DNA of 64,000 nt from Eimeria necatrix (lineage: Eukaryota; Apicomplexa; Conoidasida; Eucoccidiorida; Eimeriidae), in the NCBI RefSeq assembly GCF_000499385.1, contig NW_013654309.1, positions 1-64,000 of the forward strand. Direction: 5' to 3'. The notes beneath the pieces are model-generated. The model was not told where the DNA came from, did no database searches, and was given only the letters and a program-made list of their open reading frames with translations. Both the position numbers and the translations under genes were made by a program. Position 1 is the first letter of the stretch; the number at the start of each line of letters is the position of its first letter. This document shows, in pieces, positions 1-11,141 of the stretch.

Positions 1-640
1 TAGTAACAGTAATAGTAATAGTAATAGTAATAGTAATAGTAATAGTAATAGTAATAGTAAGAGTAATAGTAATAGTAATAGTAATAGTTATAGTAATAGT
101 AATAGTAATGGTAATAGTAATAGTAATAGTAATAGTAATAGTAATAGTAATAGTAACACTAATAGTAATAATAATAGTAATAGTAATAGTAATACTAATA
201 GTAATAATAATAGTCATAGTAATAGTAATACTAATAGTAACAGTAATAGTATCATTATCATCGTCATTATCATTGTCATTATCATTATCATTATCATTAT
301 CAAAATAGTAATAGTAAATAGTAATAGTAATAGTAACAGTAATAGTAATAGTAATAGTAATAGTAATAGTAATAGTAATAGTAATAGTAATAGTAATAAT
401 AATAGTAATAGTAATAGTAATAGGAATAGTAATAGTAATAGTAATAGTAATAGTAATAGTAATAGTAATAGTAATAGTAGTAGTAATACTAATACTAATA
501 GTAATAGTAATAGTAATAGTAATAGTAATAATAATAGTAATTGTAATACTAATACTAATAGTAATAGTAATAGTAATAATAATGGTAATAATAATAGTAG
601 TAAAAATAATAATAATGACAGTACTAATTCCAATTTGAAA
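1..640. repeat. TAGTAA hexamer microsatellite array
   Basis: The first 640 bases are almost entirely an imperfect TAGTAA/AGTAAT hexamer repeat, with occasional TAATAA and TAATAC variants. Around 250-301 the motif changes to a run of ATTATC units and then returns to AGTAAT. Open frames across it encode only Ile/Val or Leu polymers and are artefacts of the repeat. The array touches the window edge, so its full length is unknown. Confidence 0.97.
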
Positions 641-2074
641 CTAGCTTAATTATACCTTTGCACCTGCAAACCTGTAGACTTGTTCCTACATGGCATTCCA
701 CCGCAGGACAATCATGCACCGCTGCTTATCATTAGTTGCTGCTACACGATTAGTGCCGCAGCGACGAAGACTGCAGCGCGAGGCCTGCAGCAAATATCAC
801 TCAGCTTGCATGTGGGGGCATCACTGAAGACTCGGGGGCTTGGGTGGCCTCAAAATTTTCGTTGAGCCCTCTAAGAGCATTAAATAGCTCGAGCAAAAGC
901 TCTTTAACGCCCCTGGAAGACTCTGCGAGCATTGAAACCCTTTCCAAAGCCCAGTTGACTCTCTATAGAGCTTCACAGGTCCCCATAGAGGCCTCAGGTT
1001 GTTTTTAAAAGCCTTTCTGGAGCCCCTGTGCAGGCCTTAAGCGCACGCTTGCATTTTCCTTGGAGTCATTTCCGGAAATCAAACTAATTGTTTATTTAAA
1101 CAATTTGTTTTTTCCTTGAAGAAATATAAATGGCTTGCATCTCTTAGAGGCAGCCGTGCAGTTGCTGCCCGTGGCTGAACAGCCAAGCAGTGCAGCAGAA
1201 GAAGTGATATGTTGGGAAAGTAATTCAAGTTTATGTATCTGTGAACGCGCTGAGGCCCCCTTTCATTGTACAGCTCATGGCTAAGGAACAAAGCGCGTGA
1301 GGGGCAGAGTTGTTTGTGAATTTGGGCCTTTTGTTGCACGTTACTATTAAAACTGAGTATTTAAAATACCCACAAAATCAGCTAGGAAAGGAAGAGGAAT
1401 GGCTGATTCACAGCGGAGTGAGCTGGTCTGGGGGCGGTGACCCTCTGGTTGTCCTGCACACCAAGGGCTGTTCGCTGCGTTATTGTTTCTCCCTTCTTCA
1501 GTTGGCTGTATTTGCTAATTTTTGGCTTCCAAACAACTCTCTTAACATTTTAGATGGAATTTCAAGTGTAGGTTATGGAAAAAGCACTGCGCTAAGCCCG
1601 ACAGTTTCTGTGCAAACGGACCTCTGGAGTGTCTGCGCGGAGTCGAAGGGGTCTTTCTTCCACGGGCACTCAAAACGGAGCTCGTCACTTTCCGTAACTA
1701 CCGTAACTAGTCTACTTTGGGTCTTTTGAAAAAATAAAATGGCTCGTGCCTAGCCGCCACGTCGGCAACGAGGACCCTCTCGCCACAGGACGCAGGAAGG
1801 CGGCGCTGTCTCGTTGTTAGCTTTGAGTTGGCGACTTTCGGAGTTTAGAATAAACTCAGTAGCCCTTAGTGCATAAGCCTTCCTACTGAACAGCCACAGC
1901 CACACTGCTGCGCAGCAAGATGCTGCACTTGCAGCGCCTGTTCGCCCTGCTGTCTCGCGATTAACTTGGGCTGTCTGTACACCCTAGAAGGGCTGCCCAA
2001 GAGGGCGCGCACCAAGTTAGCCATCACCTTAACCAGTCTGTAGCTCTCACGTTCTCCTGAAACTCGCCCCCACA
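641..2074. other. Intergenic, upstream of the TSR gene
   Basis: No gene supported. There are short open frames on both strands but none with a convincing start, splice signals or protein-like composition. The last few hundred bases before 2075 should hold the promoter and 5' untranslated region of the TSR gene. I see no TATA-type element I would call. Confidence 0.5.
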
Positions 2075-5000
2075 ATGTCAGACGCTGATCAGGCGAGCCA
2101 GGCGGGCCAGCTTGGCCCAACACCTCAGGCCAGCCAGCAGCTGCAGCAGCAGCAGCTGGAGCAGCGGCAGTCGGCTTTAGAAGAAGCTCCTGGGGAGAGC
2201 GGCCGTGACACGGGGGCCCCTGGAGAGGCAGAAGATACTAATGAGCTCACCCCAAATGACGCAATCGACACCGAAGGAAAAAACCCTGAAGTAAACGAAT
2301 CAGATGGACCAGCTGAACCCATTGGAGGGGCACAGACAGAGGGCCTCTCTGCCGAAGGGCCCTCTGCGGAGGGGCCCCCTGGAGAGGGGCCCCCTGGCCT
2401 CTACGAGGCAGATGGCGACACCAGCCACGCTGAGGGCGCTGCTGCCGAGGGGCAGATTGCTGAAGAATGGAATGAAGGGCAGGAGGGGCTCCCAGGAGAA
2501 GAGGAGCCCCCCGGGCCGGAAGGGCCCACGGAGGAGGTGCAGCCACCCGGAGACGAGCAGAGCCCAAGAGAGGAGTTGCCAGCAGAAGGAGAGGGGCCCC
2601 CAGGGGAGGAGGGGCCCCCTGGGGAGGAGGGGACCCCAGGAGAGGAGGCGCCCCCAGGGGAGGAGGCGCTTCCGGGAGGAGAACAACAGCCAGAAGGAGC
2701 GCAGCCAGAAAATGAAGGGGCCCCAGCTAATGGGAGTCTCCAGAGAGTAGACGGGTCTCAGGGCGAGATACTGTCAGAGGGAGGTCCGAATGAAGCAGCT
2801 GAAGGAATGCAAGAGTCGCCGGAAGCTGCAGCAGCAGCAGCAGCAGCACAGGGAGAAGCAGGGAGCCAGATCCAAGAGGGCTCACAAGGGGAGGCCTCAG
2901 CAAAGATGGGTTCTAATTCTGTCAGCCCTCGCGAGGGCAGCAAGGCCTCTCGAGGCAGCAGGGATTTGGAAGGTCCTGACTTAGCAGCAGCAGCTGATGC
3001 AGAAGCTTCTGCAGAGGCGGCCCTTGGAGAAGCACCAGAAGCAGGCCTGTCGGGAGGGCTGGCAGCAACTCAGGAGCCCCTCAACAGCCAAAGCAGTGCA
3101 GCAAATGGCGAAGAGGAGGAGCAGCAAGAAAGTCTGGGGAAGCTTGGATCTGCTAATGCGCTGGAGGGAGCAGCAGCAGCAGGGAGGGGCAGTGGGGCCT
3201 TCTCGGGTAGCCCTGAAGAGCCAGCAAGGGGGGAAGTTTACGGAGTTGGAGAGACTTCTCTTGTTCGCCTAGGCTCAAGAGCTGCAGCAGAAGGGCCATT
3301 TGATGTTGCAGTCACAATGCCAACTCCTGACGGGCTCCGCCGGCGCAGTATGAGGCGTACGAGTTCAGTTCTCAGTGGGCAAGGGCTGGGGGGCCCCCCC
3401 GAGGCCCCAGCCCAGGGCTTGGCTCCTATGCGGGACCCCGAAGACCCCGAAAGGGGCCCGCAAGAAAGAAACAGCCACAGCCTTGAAAACAACGACGGCA
3501 CCAATGATGCCTCCTGGGATTCATTTGAAGAGTCTTCTCATGCTGTGCAGGCTCCCACAGACGAAGCTGCTGAGGACAAAAGGCGTGACAAGCGTAGGAG
3601 CTAAACCGGCAGCAGTAGCATACTTAGTTTTGAGTAGCACTCATTAATCTAATTGACAGTTGCAACGACACAATACAATACACGAAGTATCACTAACTAA
3701 AATTAGTGATATAGCAGATTTTGCACTGCTGCGTAGGAACTTGTGAAAATCTTTTCATCCTCAGCGCTGCCTCTCTCTTGAAAGGGAATTTGAGGCTTCG
3801 GGCTGCTGCTGTTGCTGCTTTGCTGCAGTGCTGCTGCTTTGGTTGGGACCCTTTTCCCTGCTGGTAGCTGTGGCCTTCATCTGCCTAACTGTCTTCGCAA
3901 GCCTCACTGGCAAGAGCCCGCCGGAGGCCCCTGCTCCTCCAGATGAGACTTGTCAAGCAGGCGAATGGAGCGAGTGGGTTGTATGCCCCGCTGCCTGTGG
4001 AGAAAGTGAACAAGTGCGGGAGCGGCGAATCCTGGTAAACTGAGCCAGAGCCAAGGCCTGTGGCCCCAGTACCTTTTTCCTTTTCTTTTCGAGTGGGGGC
4101 TAGGGCTGGAGGGCTCACCAGAGCCCAAGGGCTTTGGCGATACTAGGCAGCCGGCGGACTCACTTCATTAAACTTGATTTCTCATTGCTAAACATGTGTT
4201 TGCAGGTTGCCCCGAACGAAGTGCTCAGCTGCCCGCACACCAAGGAAACGCGCACCTGCAGCGGGGCCTGTATGATCTTCATAATCACCAGGGAGGCCTC
4301 TCTTCAAACAACCAGCCTGAGTGAAGAAACCCTCATCACGAGGAGCGGCGAAATCCGAAGCGCTATAAGCCAGGAAAGCAGGCAAACAGTTCATTGAGTG
4401 CCCTTTTGCTATGCTGCTGCTGCAGCGCCTTTTTGCTACACTGCAGCAGCAGCACACCAGGCGTGCAGCAGCTTCCGCAGTTTGCTGTTGCTGCGCCGAG
4501 CTAGTACAAGTTCCCCCCTTTGTCTGTGCACAAAGTATTGTACAGTGTAACGAAAGCCCATTATGAGGACGTGATGCAGCAAAAAGAAAATGGATCGCTG
4601 TTTTGCGTCTTTTACGGTTTGCGCTTCAGGCGTTGGGTCTAAGTGAGAGGCGAGTGACTTTCTCTGCTTTAGACACAGACACAGCAACTGGCAAGAAATA
4701 CTGGCGCGTGCAGTTCATAGTTCTAGTTGATACAACTCTTCCAGCCGATGATCCAGACGCAGATCTCGGCCAAGATCCAGAGCGCGCATTGCAGTGTGGG
4801 ACATCTTCATAGTACAGCACAACGCAAAGCATAGTAGTTGCTGCTCTTTTTGAGCATTCCCTAGTCGCTAGCTTGTAGGCGTTCCACCTGCTGTGCTTAT
4901 TGCAGAGAGCTACTGCGGAGCCCCCTCTGGAAAGGCCTCAGCTCTTGAGTGCAGCTGCTGCTCCTCTGCTTATGTGTGACTGTGTTTGCAGTGCTCGCCG

Positions 5001-7761
5001 AAAAAGTGAAGGACCCAGCATTGCCAATATACGCCACCTTAGATGGTGTCTTGCCTGGCCTGGAGGCTGACACGCCCTTTCGTCTGCAGGCCTACAAAGC
5101 TAATCGTGAGTTCAAGAGCCGGCACAGTGCCAACTTTGAGTACTGTGCACGCTCATAGAAAATGAAATAGATGTACTGCCTGTGCGCTTCCAGATGCCAG
5201 TGTGCTCCTGTGTTAAAAGCTAAGTGTCTAGGCCGTGGGCTGTATGCTCGGAGTGAAGATTTACTGCTGTTGCTGTTGCAGCTGAGACGCTGTCCACGCC
5301 GATAGACATGTGCATTTTGCTGGGAGAGGAGGCACCAAGCAGTAATTACTTCTCACAACCTGCACGCAGCTTCTAATCTGCATATAAAGAGCAGTATTCT
5401 TTTGAATTAGGCACCAATATCCAACAGAGCAAAAGAAAACCGCCAAAAAGTCCCTCCTTACTTTTCCTTCTGCGTTTTCCTCTGCTCAGCGTGCGAATGC
5501 AAAGTATCAAATTGGTCGGAGTGGACTGTCTGCGACAAGAATTGTTCAGGTCTCAAGTCTACGAGAGAACGAACTATCTTGGTAAGCTACTTGCTAGCGG
5601 CTCAGTTGCTGATACATGTTTAGAGTGGAGACGGGTCATGGCTTAGTAGTATTCCTGCCACTAGTCCTATGATAATCATTACACGAATGAGATGCCCAAA
5701 GAATGCAGTAAGTAGTGAGCTGAGCTTGGCACAGGCTGACGGCCCTTAAAGCGTAAATTGCTCTGGTATTCTGGTGCTGTGCCGTGCTCACGCTCCCATT
5801 CCCCTAAAGTAGTTTTTCATCTAGAGCGCAGTCAGCTTAGATTGCACGAGTGTTTCGTGCAGAACCCGGATGAAGTAGCTGGTACTTCAGCCTGTCCGCC
5901 TCTGGAAGAAGAGAAAAGCTGCACAGGGGAAACAAGTGAGAAGGCTCCATGAAATTAAGGACCAAGGTGGCAACAGTGCTATGTTTTTGCATCCGTGCGG
6001 GCCTGGCTTGTAGCTAGCTTCAAACGGGCATTAAACGCCAATTATTTTGCAGATGAATAGAGAAATACCACAAAAATTCCAATGTTCTAATTGTGGATTC
6101 AGGAATATACTCGTTCAGCTTGCCTGCTGGTTTGGACCTAGGAAGCGAAGCGGACATGGAGAACCGTCTCCAAATCTGCAAATCAGATGTGCTTTCTGCT
6201 TTGCAGGAAGTAAGTAGCAACACAATTTTCACTGCCCACCGAGGAGACAAAACCTGTGCTGTGTCTGCGTGTAAGATATCTTTGTGGTTCCCTCTGTCGG
6301 CAAGTCCATGCGTGGCACTAGCACAGTGCAGCAAAGCCATCTCTGGAACAAAAGACAAATCCAGAACCTCTTCAGATGGCTGCTTGACTATCCGTTGGTA
6401 GCTTGTGGACACGCTTTTGGCCATTAGCACGATCCAAATAATTTTAGATCTGTAGCATTCCGTACTGAAACGTTGATCTGGTTTGCTTTTCTCGTGCTAA
6501 CTGTCCAGACGTTGTCGATTGCAGCTCCCGAACATACGAACTTTATTGGGAATGACGGAGAACAGGGGCTGTGGAAATTCTCAGCGCTGTTGAGCTATGG
6601 CGTGCTTACGGACACAGCTAGCGCCAGTAGGCTGCAGGATCTCATTCTTTTTTCCATGCTAAATATTTTCTGATATTACTTTCATGCTGCGCGCAGTCTA
6701 GCTCATACTACGTACACTAACCGCTATATCTGTGAGCCCGAGTACACTATGCAGTGTTCTTCAATGCAGAAGAATACACCTATTCAATCAGAAGCACATC
6801 TGTTCACGGTCGAAGCAATCACCCATCCATGGAAGAACATGCCATACTTCTGTGGGTAAGCAGTTCCAACTAGAGCTTTGTTTTGTTGCAGATTTAAATA
6901 CGGCAATGACAAGCTCGAATTCTCCTCTCTTTGAAGCCATAGCCCGATGCATGGTCACAACCAGCACATCGTCGTCTGTTCCCGTGCCCACTTTGATTCA
7001 GTCACCAGGTATTACTAGACACTCTGTGTCTTTTTGAGGCCTGGTGAAAATCTCAGTCGCACAAAGGCTCTCACTGCTCGATCTCACTCGAGCTTGCAGT
7101 CTTAACGACGTGATTAAACAACCGCTATCTCCTTGAATATTAAAAGTGTCTTTGCATAGTCTTAATATCGCCTTAATATGGAAAATGAATTGTTTTGAGT
7201 AGATCCTGTCGCGGCTTTTGTTCGTCTTTCTCAGATGACGAGCTTGTCTGCTCATAGTCTTGCAGCTTTTGAACCGGCGTGCCACAGTGGCATTTCAAGA
7301 TCTATCGCATCCCGCGTAAATTTTCATTTGCCAATACATGTATTTACAAGCACAAACGGATAAGATCATGTGCAAACCTGTGAGCATCGTTTACGGAAAA
7401 GAGTACGCTCACCTCTTACCAACGACAGACGGTAAGCATTCTTTGTCAGCATCTTTGCCAATTTTTGCGCAAGCTTGATCTACGCAAGCGTTATGTGATT
7501 CTGGGCACGACTTTGTCTATTTCTTCAGTCTTTGCCATCGAAAAGACAGCTGTGAGCCCTGTTTAGGGCAACTTTTGACATGCTGAAAAATGCCAATCAT
7601 TGCACGCAGCCTCTGACTGGCATCACCTCACCCTGTTTTCGGGATGCGGTGCCACTGCGGATTGCAAGTCGTGTCGTTTTCCGTTTACGAAAGTCAGCCT
7701 GATGTTTGCCGTTAGTAGAAGCGCTTTACCTGAGGGAAGGAAACTTTTTAATGGCGCGTAA
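2075..7761 (+). CDS. Type II membrane protein with two thrombospondin type-1 repeats (12 exons)
   Basis: Phase-consistent exons: 2075-3593, 3829-4034, 4206-4269, 4673-4795, 4992-5105, 5490-5581, 5863-5935, 6061-6270, 6525-6626, 6892-7008, 7351-7431 and 7610-7761, giving about 950 aa. Residues 1-506 are acidic and disordered, with poly-Gln and collagen-like Gly-Pro-Pro-Gly-Glu-Glu repeats, ending in a basic KRRDK cluster. A roughly 22-residue hydrophobic segment follows (exon 2), then TSR1 (WSEW, Cys-Gly, RERR; exons 2-3), a spacer, TSR2 (WSEW, RERT, paired Cys; exons 6-7) and a Cys-containing C-terminal region of unknown fold. Basic residues before the membrane segment suggest an N-in topology with the TSRs outside. 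TSRs are typical of apicomplexan invasion and surface proteins; a role at the parasite surface is inference. The 3' end is uncertain: splicing from 7710 to an exon at 7859-8068 is an alternative. Exon 8 uses the acceptor ending at 6060 because the stronger TTGCAG at 6054 would bring in an in-frame stop. Confidence 0.85.
2321..2700 (+). repeat. Collagen-like Gly-Pro-Pro-Gly-Glu minisatellite in exon 1
   Basis: GC-rich degenerate 15-18 base units encode repeats of GPPGEE, GPSAEG and GTPGEE type in the N-terminal region of the TSR protein. The same composition keeps antisense frames open, so the long minus-strand ORFs here are shadows. Confidence 0.8.
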
Positions 7762-8068
7762 AGGCCTTGCGTGCAACTGAGTCTGGCAAGTAGAAACAGG
7801 CCTTGTCAATGGAGCTGTCTGATAGGACTTGTTTATTGCAAATAATTTTAATCTTCAGCTGCTACTTCACTTATTGCACTACCTGAGCGTCCTCCTTGCG
7901 TGCCCTACAATAAGCCTGTGCCATCATATGGTTGATCTGTCACAGTATGTGAAAATAGAAGGCAGCCGTGAGCTGCTAGAAATTTGTGAATTTCACGCGA
8001 ATTTGGCTTTAAAGGGACCACAGGGACTGCTTTCTTCCACTGTTTCCAAGGCAGCAGGCTGCAACTAG

Positions 8069-8732
8069 ACGATATTGCAGTTAATAGAGAAATGAATAGG
8101 AAGCGCGCTGCATTGAGCGTAGAATATGTTCGCGGACTCAATTTGTGTGAATTCGTAGACTGTAACTAATTTAGTAGAACCAAGTACTTCATGACACTTA
8201 GTGTCTGTTTCCCCTTGCTGCTGGGATACTGTGTATCAAAATACGCACAGATGCCCCTCTGAAGCAAGAGCAGGGCAAAGTCCCTTTTACTGACTAGAGG
8301 GCAAAGCCATATGTGGTCAGTATTAAACATCTATAAGAGGTACTACATAAATTTCAAAACAAGCTCTTGCGCTTGCAACTGCAGCCTTTGGTGGTGTTCA
8401 AAAGAATAGAGGGCATGCAGTTAGAGGGGACTACTGCGTGAGTTCTAAAGTCAACCTTTACGCTTGCTATTGCAGTTTTTTGTTGATATCCAAAGGGACA
8501 AAGGGCACGCATTTTCGGCCCCAAGCTAGGCTTTCAATCTAAAGAAGGCCACAAGGGTAATCTGAGATGGCGCAACCACTTCCCTGGTACTTGCTAGCCT
8601 ATCTCAGACATAAGCATTCATATCAGCTTTCCGTGTACACGAAATCGATTCAGTAATCTTCTGAGACATGAAAAGCGTTTACATTTGAAAAGGATTCCAT
8701 ACAGGAATGACCGAGTAGGCTAAAACACGCAG
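8069..8732. other. Convergent intergenic spacer
   Basis: Spacer between the 3' end of the TSR gene and the 3' end of RSPH9; both 3' untranslated regions should lie here. I see no ORF or exon with support. It contains the degenerate direct repeat listed separately. Confidence 0.55.
8370..8511. repeat. Degenerate direct repeat, two copies 91 bases apart
   Basis: A segment at 8370-8420 starting CGCTTGCAACTGCAG recurs in diverged form at 8461-8511 starting CGCTTGCTATTGCAG. Similarity continues into an AAAGAATAGAGGGCATGCA-like tail matched by AAAGGGACAAAGGGCACGCA. Both copies look like splice acceptors but no coding frame follows. Confidence 0.55.
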
Positions 8733-9590
8733 CTACAGCAAGAACGGCAAGTCCACCAGTTCCTCTCCGTCCCCGAAGTACAGCCCTCCAAAAGTGGGGG
8801 TGTTGACAATCGTATACGCAACGTAACCTGAAAATAGATCAGAGCTCCTGAGGGCAAAAATTGGCGCTGTGAGTTCAGCTGCGTCTGTGCTATTGATCCT
8901 TACTGCGTCATTGGAGATTCAGAGGTAGCTACCATTCTAGCTGTTACAAGTGCTTGCCTGGCCACATCAGACTCCTTAAAGTGACGCATTTCGTGACTGG
9001 ATCGAACCGCGTCACCCATGAACCTGCACGAAGCACAAACTATTCATTGTAGACTCTGTGAAGAAGCTGTGCGCAGCGAGTATTGGAAAGACCGAAATTG
9101 ATCATGGTCTGTGAAGGTCTGTAGCTGCAGGCAAAGGTCAGTGGAGTTGGCTTGCTTTGAAATGTTTATTGGTGAGGCTTGGCACTAGTATGAAAGCTGC
9201 CAAAGCCTTCTTGAGATGACAAGCCTAGCCTTGTAACTGCTGCGCAAACCAAGATCATGTTTACTTCAGATGCATAACACGGAATAGTGTCGACTGACCT
9301 CTAGGGATGTCGTATTTTAAGGGCTCGAGGAAGTCGACATTAAACTGCAAAGGGCCCACAGTAACCGGCATACTTGCAAGCGTGTATTTGGTTTATCAGG
9401 AAGCTTCTTAGTAAAGTGGCACGACTGTGCACCGGGGTGTAGCTAGCGTACAAAGATCTCCCAGAGATGGAAAGCGCCATTAATTCACCTGATAATCTGT
9501 GGATGTCTGCGCTCTCAATGCTTCTACTGCAACATATAGAAATCCACACTATAATCAAGATGACTCTGCGTAAGCGTCTACACGGCACGC

Positions 9591-9683
<93 letters not shown>

Positions 9684-9687
9684 ATGA

Positions 9688-9719
<32 letters not shown>

Positions 9720-11141
9720 CATGTGCGTCGGATTAGGCATGTGTTTCTTTCCTCTATACAACACTCCTTCTTTGCTGAAACTACTGCTTCGCGTGTCTGC
9801 CGCCTACAATCTTCAGCTGGTCTGAAGTGGACCCAGGAGGACAAATCCTCTGCTTCCTCGTAAGTAAGCCCTGCACAATGCGAAACAAAATCTTCTCAGG
9901 TTGGCAATGTTGTAGATACCACATTCATTTTGGTAAGATCGGGAACAGCGTCTCCGCTTCCCTTAGTACGCTATGCTATGCCCATGGCAGCAACGCGACC
10001 CGCCCAGCAAAAGCTAGTGAACTCCAGCAGCAGTCCTCTAGTCTAGCCGCTACGTTGTGAACATTATTGCCCGCAGATGCACAAACCTTGAAATTCCGTG
10101 GCAGGAATGATTTTGCTGCCATGAATACGATGAGCTCCCCGCGGCACCGCTGCTGTCGCGAAGTCAATGCGCTGCACTAAAAATGACAAGAGGTCGGCCT
10201 CCGTTACTTCGTCTTTCTTGCTTCCCTCTATTCAGAAACAGTGGATATGTAAACAACTAGGCATCATTTTTCCCTTACGTCTGTCTACCTTTGGATCAAT
10301 GCCCATGAGTTCTGCTGCTTTTTTTCTGCCAAATGCGGATTTGAGTGTCCATGTTTCGCTTCGCAGTTCTGCCGCTCAGCTTACCTTCCTCTTCTTCGTC
10401 GCTTGGGGGCTCTTCTGGAGGTGCATTCGAACCATCTAAGCAAGCTCAGCAGAAGATCACGGCTGTGCCTCTTTGCATCACTGTTTGTTTTACTGATAAG
10501 CATTTGCTGCTCTCTTGTGTCTCGTCTCTTCGCATATATCAGCACTCACCGGGTAGCTCAACTACCCGCGCAGGGTCTCCCGTAAGCAGAATAGGGTCTA
10601 CACGTTCCTTAGAGAGACGCAGTGTACCTTCAGGAAGAGGCCGGAATTCAAAGCGACTTGTGCTGCGGGTACAAGGTGCATACAAGATACTGTGCGCTTT
10701 AGCAAGAAAGAGTTGAACCACCGGCTCACTACCAGACAAGTGTAATGTAAAATGCCCAAATTAGTTGAGCCTTCGAATACATGACAAGTAAGATCGAGCT
10801 CATGAAAGGCTAGGCCGAGTAGATGGCAAAGTAGCATTGTTGATCCCACGTGCAGCATCTCCAGAAAATTTGAGAGGGTCGCAACACTGCGATCCTCAAG
10901 TGCCACACCTATAGAACATTTTCTTCTTCGGGTAAATATACTCGCTGTCTTCAAGAACGTAAGCAATATAGTAGTCATCATCCTGGCCCTGTATCCTGCC
11001 CCAGAAAAACGCCTTTTCCTTTCCCTCCTTCTTTTGGAGAGTCATAAGCGATATTTGTAAGGAGGCCAGCTCATAATGGTTGAGAGTGTTTCCAACTCCG
11101 CTTATGTATCTGAGACCGAATTCAAGTGTAGATGCCTCCAT
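8733..11141 (-). CDS. RSPH9: Radial spoke head protein 9 (RSPH9), 9 exons
   Basis: Structural protein of the radial spoke head in 9+2 axonemes, which signals between the central pair and dynein arms. In a coccidian it should act in the flagella of male gametes. Exons read 10909-11141, 10550-10662, 10385-10435, 10087-10227, 9808-9870, 9489-9526, 9299-9344, 8958-9023 and 8733-8827. Total 846 bases, 281 aa, close to the roughly 276 aa of animal RSPH9. Recognisable blocks in order are AFFWGRIQGQDDDYYIA (exon 1), a GDPA block (exon 2), an acidic EEEE insert (exon 3), VPRGAHRI (exon 4), EEAEDLSSWVHFRP (exon 5), YDIPRGSW (exons 7-8), TLRSLMWPG (exons 8-9) and the C-terminal DLPFLL. The ATG at 11141 gives the expected N-terminus. 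Intron 8 starts with GC instead of GT. Intron 5 carries an AT microsatellite. Confidence 0.96.
8828..8957 (-). other. GC–AG intron of RSPH9
   Basis: On the minus strand the donor reads CCAG|GCAAGC and the acceptor TTTTCAG. Only this GC donor gives phase 1 on both sides and joins WPG to YVAY so that the distance from WPG to the C-terminal DLPF motif matches animal RSPH9. The nearby GT at CACTT|GTAACA is in the wrong phase. Confidence 0.85.
9589..9720. repeat. AT dinucleotide microsatellite
   Basis: About 130 bases of nearly pure (AT)n lie inside the fifth intron of RSPH9 (9527-9807). The plus-strand Tyr/Ile frame across it is meaningless. It can form cruciform structures and is likely to vary in length. 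Confidence 0.97.

Noticed and set aside
108..633. Long Ile/Val and Leu open frames
   Set aside because: They are translations of the TAGTAA microsatellite with no codon diversity.
2321..2700. A true collagen
   Set aside because: The Gly spacing is not a regular Gly-X-Y every third residue and the sequence is too acidic; it is a low-complexity repeat.
1866..2943. Several long minus-strand ORFs opposite the TSR gene exon 1
   Set aside because: Antisense shadows of the GC-rich Gly/Pro/Glu repeat; Arg/Cys/Leu-rich, with the plus frame far more protein-like and connected to the TSR exons.
9467..9736. Plus-strand ORF with a long Tyr-Ile run
   Set aside because: It reads through the AT microsatellite in an RSPH9 intron.
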